This document shows positions 7,210 to 11,932 of a stretch of 11,932 nt of DNA, piece by piece. Position 1 is the stretch's first letter, and each line of letters opens with the position of its first letter. The notes under the pieces were generated by a model. That model had not been told where the DNA came from, searched no databases, and worked only from the letters and a program-made list of their open reading frames with translations. Source of the stretch: Fidelibacterota bacterium (GTDB taxonomy: Bacteria; Fidelibacterota; Fidelibacteria; Fidelibacterales; Fidelibacteraceae); NCBI GenBank assembly GCA_029931905.1, contig JAOZRH010000052.1, positions 1 to 11,932 on the forward strand. Direction: 5' to 3'. Position numbers and translations under genes: made by a program.

Positions 7210-7635
7210 ATGATACCTGTGAATAAATTATTTTATGAGTTTGATGCTGAAGAAGCTGGTAAAACAATTGGAAGAGGTTTTTCTTCTGTAGGTAAATTTT
7301 TTCATGGAGTAATGAATCCAGGTGGTGAACCAAAATATCCTCCAGGATTTAAACCCAAAACATTTATTAATAAGGATGCAGAAGTAAGTCAATATAAATC
7401 AGGAATAAATCGTGGTACAAGTCAAGCTAATATTCAACACGATACTAAAATGCGTACCAACACTGATTATCGAAATAAACAATTAGCAAAAGGTGCAGGT
7501 TATGCTGTATCAAATATGGCAAACAAGACTGCAAATTGGGTAGGTCAAAATCAAGGTGTTGTCAAGGGTGCTGGATTAGTTGGTGCTGGTGTGCTTGCAC
7601 ACAAAATGATGAATCGTAAAAAACCTGGGATGTAA
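7210..7635 (+). CDS. Small basic protein with C-terminal glycine-zipper segment
   Basis: A 141-residue protein. The first residues, MIPVNKLFYEF, closely parallel MISVYKLFEGF of the gene at 8199, suggesting a shared targeting or processing peptide; the following DAEEAGKTIGRG is acidic, then Gly-rich. The middle (35-95) is polar with PGGEPKYPPGFKP. Residues ~117-134 (VVKGAGLVGAGVLAHKMM) are hydrophobic with Gly every few residues, a possible membrane-inserting or packing helix, followed by basic NRKKPGM. TGAGGTG (7198-7204) precedes the ATG and nearly touches the stop of the previous gene, so the genes are co-translated. The function is unknown; together with its neighbours it is a candidate packaged protein. 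Confidence 0.75.
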   Translation: MIPVNKLFYEFDAEEAGKTIGRGFSSVGKFFHGVMNPGGEPKYPPGFKPKTFINKDAEVSQYKSGINRGTSQANIQHDTKMRTNTDYRNKQLAKGAGYAVSNMANKTANWVGQNQGVVKGAGLVGAGVLAHKMMNRKKPGM

Positions 7636-7659
7636 AAAATATAAAATTGGAGAAATCAA

Positions 7660-7956
7660 ATGGCCGAAAAAATTCTCGATCAAATTATGGAATCAGAAGA
7701 AGTACAGTCTGTTCTTGAAGAGAACAAAGAAATTATTGCGGAAGCTACAGAGTCTGCGTATAATTTTTCGAAAATTCTTAAATCTTTTGTACTTTCAAAT
7801 CCTGAAGAATTTATGGGTGAAAGTATAGATGAAACTTTTAAGAATGTTCGTGTGTTTTCTGAAGTAGCAACTGCACAGTATATGACAGAAATTTCTGAAA
7901 TAGCTGGTGAAAACCTGAAAATTACAGAAAAAACTGATATTAACGATTATCTTTAA
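7660..7956 (+). CDS. Small acidic helical protein
   Basis: A 98-residue, acidic, mostly helical protein I do not recognise. The N-terminus MAEKILDQIMESEEV carries I-M-E/S at residues 9-12, the same positions as I-N-E/S in the gene at 6528. A second site-like IAE/A lies at 26-29 in NKEIIAEATES. The rest is amphipathic (FSKILKSFVLSNPEEFMGESIDETF) with no membrane segment. TTGGAGAAATCAA precedes the ATG. A hairpin overlaps the stop codon (7955-7982). Its acidity contrasts with the basic neighbours, so it might pair with one of them as a chaperone-like or scaffold partner; this is speculation. Confidence 0.72.
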   Translation: MAEKILDQIMESEEVQSVLEENKEIIAEATESAYNFSKILKSFVLSNPEEFMGESIDETFKNVRVFSEVATAQYMTEISEIAGENLKITEKTDINDYL

Positions 7957-7982
7957 TCTTCCATTTGGACTCGTGGAAGATT
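7955..7982 (+). other. RNA hairpin over the stop codon
   Basis: AATCTTCCA (7955-7963) pairs with TGGAAGATT (7974-7982) around a 10-base loop. The stem takes in the last two bases of the TAA stop at 7954-7956. No T-run follows, so it is not a standard terminator. The next ribosome binding site begins a few bases later. It may protect or process the message or modulate translation of the next gene. Confidence 0.55.
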
Positions 7983-7998
7983 CCATGAGGTGAGTATT

Positions 7999-8199
7999 AT
8001 GGAAGATGTAACAAAGTTAGCTGTTGCTGCTGGGATTTCGATTCCAGCAGCAAAGCTGTTATACAATAAATACAAAGAACATAAATTAAAATCAAAATAT
8101 ATTAAGGGATATAATAAAAGATTAGATAATTATTTACCACATGATTTACGGCAAGATATGATTGATGACGTTATTGATTATTCAAGAGGTAGAATGTGA
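7999..8199 (+). CDS. Very small basic protein with hydrophobic N-terminus
   Basis: A 66-residue protein. The ATG at 7999 is chosen over a GTG at 7990 because AGGTGA (7988-7993) sits at good spacing and would overlap the GTG. Residues ~6-22 (KLAVAAGISIPAAKLLY) are hydrophobic and Ala/Gly-rich, flanked by NKYKEHKLKSKYIKGYNKR, a strongly basic stretch. This could be a short membrane anchor or a packing helix. The C-terminus has DLRQDMIDDVIDYSRGRM. The stop TGA (8197-8199) overlaps the next ATG by one base, indicating tight coupling. No family is recognised; it belongs to the same small-gene group by position and composition. Confidence 0.7.
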   Translation: MEDVTKLAVAAGISIPAAKLLYNKYKEHKLKSKYIKGYNKRLDNYLPHDLRQDMIDDVIDYSRGRM

Positions 8200-8462
8200 T
8201 GATTTCTGTTTACAAATTATTTGAAGGATTTACAAAAGGAGGACGTTGGATACCGTATCCTAATTCTGTAGGATCAATTGCGAAGAAACGTCCAATGAAA
8301 GTTTTAGATCCCGATCAATCACAAACTAGATATTTGCCGTTCAAAAAAATATATTCCCAAGTTACTGATAAAAAAGGTCCTAAATTAAAAATGGGTGGAC
8401 CTGGAAAAACTTTCAAATATAATAGATCAAATCTTCCAAGTTATCCTAAGAGGTATATGTAA
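8199..8462 (+). CDS. Small basic Gly/Lys/Pro-rich protein
   Basis: An 87-residue, highly basic protein. Its start MISVYKLFEGF parallels MIPVNKLFYEF of the gene at 7210 and contains L-F-E/G at residues 7-10, a form accepted by T4-type prohead proteases. The rest is extended and polar (TKGGRWIPYPN, KKIYSQVTDKKGPKLKMGGPGKTFKY, NLPSYPKRYM), with little predicted helix. The ATG at 8199 overlaps the previous stop by one base; a GTG at 8196 is an alternative that adds one residue. AAGAGGT at about 8184-8190 serves either. It is possibly a DNA-binding packaged protein; the function is unproven. Confidence 0.7.
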   Translation: MISVYKLFEGFTKGGRWIPYPNSVGSIAKKRPMKVLDPDQSQTRYLPFKKIYSQVTDKKGPKLKMGGPGKTFKYNRSNLPSYPKRYM

Positions 8463-8465
8463 AAA

Positions 8466-8801
8466 ATGCAGAAAGAAATAGATATAAACAATCAGAAATT
8501 AAAGATTGTATCAAAAAATTCACAAATTGAATTTATATTAGACGACAATATTTTATTTTCAGGAATACCATTTAACGATGTTTATTGTTATGATGATGTT
8601 GAACTAAAAGACAATAAAATACTATTAACTGCAAAAATTCAAAAAATTACTAAAACCAGAGATAGTGTAGTTAAACAACTAGTGCCAGTTGTTCGTGAAT
8701 TTGATACTTCACTTTTTAAATACCCGAAATCACAAGAGAAACCTCAAGAAGAAAACAATTCAGAAACTAATGAAAATGAAACTTTAGAATCTGAAGAATA
8801 A
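8466..8801 (+). CDS. Hypothetical protein with acidic tail
   Basis: A 111-residue protein I do not recognise. Residues 1-90 look like a small beta-rich domain (EIDINNQKLKIVSKNSQIEFILDD, VELKDNKILLTAKIQKITKT). Residues ~91-111 are a disordered acidic tail rich in Glu, Asn and Ser (SQEKPQEENNSETNENETL). There is no Cys apart from one in VYCYDD, and no membrane helix. Its ATG is four bases after the preceding stop, and the ribosome binding site AAGAGGT lies inside the preceding gene. It is the last gene before a strong bidirectional terminator. Unlike its neighbours it shows no (I/L)-x-E targeting-like start. Confidence 0.72.
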   Translation: MQKEIDINNQKLKIVSKNSQIEFILDDNILFSGIPFNDVYCYDDVELKDNKILLTAKIQKITKTRDSVVKQLVPVVREFDTSLFKYPKSQEKPQEENNSETNENETLESEE

Positions 8802-8811
8802 AATAAAAAAT

Positions 8812-8833
8812 GACGGGAGAGATTACTCCCGTC
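8812..8833. terminator. Bidirectional intrinsic terminator between convergent genes
   Basis: GACGGGAG (8812-8819) pairs with CTCCCGTC (8826-8833) around AGATTA. The plus strand continues with TTAATATTTTCTATTT. The minus strand continues with ATTTTTTATTTTATT. It separates the small-gene group from the convergent minus-strand pair and can stop transcription both ways. Confidence 0.93.
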
Positions 8834-8843
8834 TTAATATTTT

Positions 8844-10154
8844 CTATTTGATCTCAATTTGTTCGATGTTTCCGAACTTTTCATCGAGATCAAGTATATT
8901 GTTAGTTGTTACTAATATTACGAGTGGGACATTGTTTTTGATCCACTCGTAATTTTTATAAATATGTTCAATATCACTGTAATTATCAGTTAATGATATT
9001 ACCATACTTAAATTGTCGATATCTTCATCCCAAACTTCTTGCGTTTTATCGAATACGAATTTATGAGAGGTACCTCCTCCTCCTTTAAGTTCATTTTTAA
9101 TAAAATGCCAAAATTCACCAATATTATCTTTACTAAATTCTCGTTCAGTGTGAATATCAACATCATGAACAAGAATTTGTACAACTTCGAAATACGACAT
9201 TGATTTTTTAATGATATATGCAAACTTTTTCAATTCATTTCGACTAATACTTCCAGATCTGTCAAGATGAATTATAAGTTTTCCAACACCATCGTCGTCT
9301 TCGATATAGTCATAACCGGGTAAGGTCATTCCAACACCGATATAATATTTATTTAGGCTACGCCAACTTCGACCATCTGGTTTCATAATAACTGAAGTTT
9401 TAATAGCTTTTTCTAATAAATCATCCCATGGTATTTCAACCTTAAGAATTTTATCTAAATACTCAACCATGTTGGATGAAATATTTCCTTTATTTTTCAT
9501 GTCAGTGAAAATACTTCTAGCCTCACTGACAAATTGGTCAACCATTCCTTTAACTTCTTGTGGAGTTTGACCTTTTTTATCACTACCTCCTTGGAGTGGT
9601 TGAACTGTAAACATGGTGTTTCCATGTTGGTCCTTCACTTCTATCATTCCAGTTTGTGAGTTCTTCTGAATTCTACTAGGATAGGAATTATGTTCCATTA
9701 ACCATTTATATGCCTGCTCAGCAGTACAACCAGGTTTATCATTTTCAAGTTCTGGAATAATATTATATTTGTTTTTGTATGGGGTGAAGATGTTATTCAT
9801 CTTCTTTAGTTCTACTTCTACAACATGATCACAAGCTACATTCCAAACGTCATGACGTCTGTCAGCTTTTCTATTACCATGTTTGTTTAAAATGTGTAAC
9901 AATTCATGACAAGTGACGAAGGCTAGATTTTCATATGTGTAATCCGAATTTTCAACTAGATTTTGATTATAAGTTATTGATCCACATTCTAATTGATCTA
10001 ACTGATTTGGGTTAAACTTTACCATGGCTTCCCAAAAATCTATTTGAGGTTTCTCAAACTTCCAAGTAAATTTATAAGCCATAATACCAAAAAATAATAA
10101 TCCTTTTGTATATAATTTTAATCTAGCTTTTTTGACTTTTTCTGAAAGATTCAT
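8844..10154 (-). CDS. VWA-domain protein with metallopeptidase-like N-terminus
   Basis: A 436-residue protein of the DUF2201/VWA-like type. The N-terminal domain has HELLH at 83-87 followed by KHGNR and WNVACDH (104-110), the zincin-style H-E-x-x-H with nearby candidate ligands. A linker (~160-230) precedes a second helical part. The C-terminal von Willebrand A domain (~290-436) has the MIDAS metal site: D298-x-S-G-S302, the GGGGT stretch near 358-362, and SLTD ending at D390. Such proteins are commonly encoded beside a MoxR-type AAA+ ATPase, as here, and are thought to work with it in remodelling or maturing protein complexes. Whether this one cleaves peptides is unknown. AGGAG precedes the ATG. 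A hairpin lies upstream and a bidirectional terminator downstream. What it acts on in the phage cycle is unknown; countering a host system is one possibility. Confidence 0.85.
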   Translation of the reverse strand: MNLSEKVKKARLKLYTKGLLFFGIMAYKFTWKFEKPQIDFWEAMVKFNPNQLDQLECGSITYNQNLVENSDYTYENLAFVTCHELLHILNKHGNRKADRRHDVWNVACDHVVEVELKKMNNIFTPYKNKYNIIPELENDKPGCTAEQAYKWLMEHNSYPSRIQKNSQTGMIEVKDQHGNTMFTVQPLQGGSDKKGQTPQEVKGMVDQFVSEARSIFTDMKNKGNISSNMVEYLDKILKVEIPWDDLLEKAIKTSVIMKPDGRSWRSLNKYYIGVGMTLPGYDYIEDDDGVGKLIIHLDRSGSISRNELKKFAYIIKKSMSYFEVVQILVHDVDIHTEREFSKDNIGEFWHFIKNELKGGGGTSHKFVFDKTQEVWDEDIDNLSMVISLTDNYSDIEHIYKNYEWIKNNVPLVILVTTNNILDLDEKFGNIEQIEIK

Positions 10155-10174
10155 ATTATCTCCTATAAAATATG

Positions 10175-10199
10175 AAAGGGAGGGAGGACCCCTCCCTTT
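10175..10199 (-). terminator. Hairpin between ATPase and VWA genes
   Basis: AAAGGGAGG pairs with CCTCCCTTT around a short loop. On the minus strand it follows the ATPase stop and is followed by CATATTTTATAGGAGATAATATG, a weak T-rich tract and then the ribosome binding site of the VWA gene. It is probably a partial terminator or processing site that sets the ratio of the two proteins. Confidence 0.65.
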
Positions 10200-10201
10200 G
10201 T

Positions 10202-11392
10202 TTATATGTTGATAATTTCCTCTAAGAGATCGTTAAATTTCTTAGAGTCGATTTTCTCGATTGTCATTGCGACCCTATTATAGATCGATCTAACGCCGAG
10301 AATTTTCTCAGCGGCGATAATTTCTTTCATGGAGAGTATCGCAAGTTCTCCATTAGTGTCGGAGAATTTTAACACGAGTTTTGCGAATCCCTTTGTAAGA
10401 GAGTCGTTTTTGTAGTTATTTATGTAGTAATTAGCACTAGCATATGCCAACGCATACTTCTCCGCTAGGTTGTCTGGTAGAGAGTAGTTTTCGATGTTAC
10501 TCAAGATTTTTGGTACGTCGAATTTATTAAAGATCTTATAATATGCTACAAATTCACTCGTAGCATTCTTTCCTACATGTCCTTCGCCTACATATGAGAG
10601 TTCGTCAACTGGTATTGGGTTGTTTTCCATTTGTTCACGAATTGACATATAAATAGCGAGTCGAGACCATGATCTAGGTGATGCCCATGCTGAGTCCACG
10701 AGTTCATCCTCGTGAAAAAATTGAGAATACAAATCATTTCCAAGGAATGATCTAACCGCTGGATGAATTCTTTGTGGTATCGCATACTTCTGTTCCCAGT
10801 ATTCAAAATCTGCATGAACTGGAAGAAGACATACACGATTAACAATTGCTGAGAACATCGTTTTCGCTCCAGTTTTGGAACTAGTATTTCCAGCAAGAGT
10901 AATTGCTACATTCTTAGGAAGATGATATTCTCTAAGTTTCCTTTCAGTCAATAACTCATATAGTAATGCCATATGAGTTGGACCACAAAGATGCATATCA
11001 TCCAATAACCAAATCACAAACTCGTTATCTGTCTGACATTTTCCAGACAGAATGTACAATTGTTTCATGATATCTGGGAACGACCACTCAGTCCCCAGCA
11101 TATCGACACCATTGATGTTGATTCGTTCGAACTGGGGAATACCCCCAGTTTCTTCAAGAGGTTTCAAAGCAAAATGACTACTCAAGTGGTGAGCAGTAAA
11201 TTTTTGCTCACCAATATTAAAACCGGATGCGAGTTCACATAAACTCGCAGTTTTTCCAAGACCTGGATTTCCTTGAAGATATGGAAAAGCTACATCCATA
11301 CCGTTAATCTGCATAACAAAGTTGGTTTTACAAATATCTAATGCAAAACCAAGATTTTTAGTTTTTCCTTCAAATGTTTGTGACACGTTCAT
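10202..11392 (-). CDS. MoxR/dynein-type AAA+ ATPase
   Basis: A 396-residue AAA+ ATPase of the MoxR or dynein-related kind, which couples ATP hydrolysis to protein remodelling, usually as a ring. Seen: Walker A GNPGLGKT (41-48); Walker B VIWLLDDMHL (126-135), with Asp-Asp where Asp-Glu is usual; sensor 1 LAGNTS (166-171); an arginine-finger candidate NRV (185-187); and the sensor 2 motif ASPRSWSRL (237-245). The rest is a helical lid and C-terminal extension. The ORF is open further upstream to a TTG at 11458, but that extension is encoded by a hairpin and is rejected. The ATG at 11390-11392 directly abuts AAGGGAGG, which is very close. A GTG two codons later (11384-11386) has ideal spacing and could be the true start. 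It is followed by the VWA protein gene, its likely partner. Confidence 0.87.
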   Translation of the reverse strand: MNVSQTFEGKTKNLGFALDICKTNFVMQINGMDVAFPYLQGNPGLGKTASLCELASGFNIGEQKFTAHHLSSHFALKPLEETGGIPQFERININGVDMLGTEWSFPDIMKQLYILSGKCQTDNEFVIWLLDDMHLCGPTHMALLYELLTERKLREYHLPKNVAITLAGNTSSKTGAKTMFSAIVNRVCLLPVHADFEYWEQKYAIPQRIHPAVRSFLGNDLYSQFFHEDELVDSAWASPRSWSRLAIYMSIREQMENNPIPVDELSYVGEGHVGKNATSEFVAYYKIFNKFDVPKILSNIENYSLPDNLAEKYALAYASANYYINNYKNDSLTKGFAKLVLKFSDTNGELAILSMKEIIAAEKILGVRSIYNRVAMTIEKIDSKKFNDLLEEIINI

Positions 11393-11425
11393 CCTCCCTT
11401 TTGGTTGGTTTTTAAAAAATAATAA

Positions 11426-11455
11426 AACGGCGATAATCAAATAAATCTCGCCGTT
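11426..11455 (-). promoter_or_regulatory. Terminator-like hairpin in the leader of the ATPase gene
   Basis: AACGGCGA (11448-11455 read on minus) pairs with TCGCCGTT (11426-11433 on minus) across a 14-base loop, followed on the minus strand by TTATTATTTTTT. It is a good minus-strand terminator, yet no minus-strand gene lies to its right within the window. It may attenuate the ATPase operon or stop antisense reading from beyond. On the plus strand only a weak CAATTT follows. The gap 11393-11497 must also hold start signals for the plus-strand gene; I could not identify promoter boxes with confidence. Confidence 0.6.
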
Positions 11456-11497
11456 CAATTTAAAAAGTTATTTCTTTATCAAAAATGGAAATATAAA

Positions 11498-11842
11498 ATG
11501 TCTAATACAAGTGATTTTAAAAAGTATTATCAACAACAATCAATCAATATTAAAAATGTTTTATTAGAGTTTAATAAATCAATACATCAAAATTGTTTTT
11601 ATAGAAACATTAATATTTTAAGACAAGAATCAGATTTTGTTAAATTTACTGATACAAGATGGTACATGCGACCAGATGTGTTTTGTCAAGATTATTATAA
11701 TGAATTTAATTATTCAAAAATAATATTATTAGTTAATAATATTTCATCTTTTTTTACTTTTTCACCAGATAATTTAGAAGATCAAATAATTGTAGCTCCA
11801 TATGAACCTACAATTTTTAAAGTATTAAATTCATCAATTTAG
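11498..11842 (+). CDS. gp53-like baseplate wedge protein (tentative)
   Basis: A 114-residue protein whose layout matches the gp53 baseplate wedge family of T4-like phages. After a helical start (FKKYYQQQSINIKNVLLEFNK) comes DTRWYMRPDVFCQDYYNEFNYSKIILLVNN, matching the family's pattern of an aromatic, then RPD, a tyrosine pair, and a hydrophobic strand ending in N-N. It is followed by FTFSPDNLEDQIIVAPYEPTIFKVL, like the usual D-P-x-L ... I-I-V-P step. In T4 gp53 binds in the baseplate wedge. The family's usual YWLI core reads SKIILLVNN here, so the call is by pattern only. No strong Shine-Dalgarno is seen; only TGGAA is near. It is divergent from the ATPase gene and followed by another plus-strand gene. 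Confidence 0.6.
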   Translation: MSNTSDFKKYYQQQSINIKNVLLEFNKSIHQNCFYRNINILRQESDFVKFTDTRWYMRPDVFCQDYYNEFNYSKIILLVNNISSFFTFSPDNLEDQIIVAPYEPTIFKVLNSSI

Positions 11843-11852
11843 AGGTTTGAAT

Positions 11853-11861
11853 ATGAAATGA
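11853..11861 (+). other. Two-codon mini-ORF, ATG AAA TGA
   Basis: After AGAGGT at 11841-11846, the first ATG (11853) reads Met-Lys-stop. Its TGA overlaps the ATG of the next long frame (11858) as ATGA. It may be chance, or a minimal leader coupling translation to the following gene. Confidence 0.35.
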
Positions 11862-11932
11862 ATAATATAATTTTACAACAAGTTTTTACTGAAACTATAA
11901 ATGATTGTTGTTATAATGAAGAAATTAATATT
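11858..11932 (+). CDS. Start of a gene running off the window
   Basis: An ATG at 11858 opens a frame of 25 codons, MNNIILQQVFTETINDCCYNEEINI, without a stop to the window edge. AGAGGT lies 11 bases upstream, close to the stop of the gp53-like gene. The codon use (ATA, TTA, AAT) matches its neighbour, so it is probably the next gene of the same transcript, plausibly another baseplate or tail gene. Too little is visible to name it. Confidence 0.5.
   Translation, partial: MNNIILQQVFTETINDCCYNEEINI

Noticed and set aside
7990..7998. GTG start of the gene at 7999
   Set aside because: The GTG lies inside the AGGTGA ribosome binding site; the ATG at 7999 has correct spacing.
8957..8964. T4-type late promoter box TATAAATA
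   Set aside because: It lies inside the VWA gene on the opposite strand, and no such box was found upstream of the likely late genes; chance in AT-rich DNA.
11060..11242. 60-codon plus-strand frame inside the ATPase gene
   Set aside because: Antisense to conserved AAA+ sequence including the region after Walker A; no ribosome binding site.
11393..11458. 22-residue N-terminal extension of the ATPase from a TTG start
   Set aside because: The extension is encoded by a terminator-like hairpin and its T-run, lacks a ribosome binding site, and the GGGAGG sits downstream at the proper start.
1..11932. tRNA genes or integrase/attachment sites
   Set aside because: No cloverleaf-like segment with conserved TTC-type arm or recombinase-like frame was noticed on either strand.

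Overview
The window looks like part of the genome of a large, AT-rich tailed phage, most likely a contractile-tail myovirus of T4-like or jumbo type. The evidence is a PAAR-type spike tip, fibre-like beta-propeller proteins, a gp53-like baseplate wedge protein, dense packing with short gaps, and phage-style hairpin terminators. No ribosomal, tRNA or core bacterial metabolic gene is visible. The host cannot be named from the sequence.

Positions 1-4197 (plus strand) hold tail-tip and fibre genes. An intrinsic terminator is followed by a six-repeat propeller protein (62-1183), a Cys/His-rich PAAR-like spike tip (1196-1474) and a coiled-coil protein of unknown role (1499-2422). Then come two tandem copies of a unit made of terminator, ribosome binding site and fibre gene. 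The first copy (2478-3623) has six near-perfect 52-residue repeats. The second (3675-4197) has only two repeats and is broken by one extra G. Eight of the nine substitutions between the two copies over the duplicated coding start are synonymous, so the break is recent or an artefact.

Positions 4232-5703 hold two unrecognised, probably structural, genes. Positions 5727-8801 hold seven small, tightly spaced genes. Several are very basic or Ala/Gly/Lys-rich, have glycine-zipper-like segments, and share N-terminal motifs resembling the (I/L)-x-E prohead-protease sites of T4 internal head proteins. I infer a candidate set of packaged, possibly ejected proteins; this is the most interesting hypothesis in the window. 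A strong bidirectional terminator at 8812-8833 closes this block.

Positions 8844-11392 (minus strand) form a two-gene unit: a MoxR/dynein-type AAA+ ATPase, then a protein with an HELLH metallopeptidase-like domain and a von Willebrand A domain with a MIDAS motif. Such pairs usually act as an ATPase with its adaptor or effector. Hairpins lie in the leader and between the two genes. From 11498 the plus strand resumes with a gp53-like baseplate protein and the start of one more gene that runs off the window.
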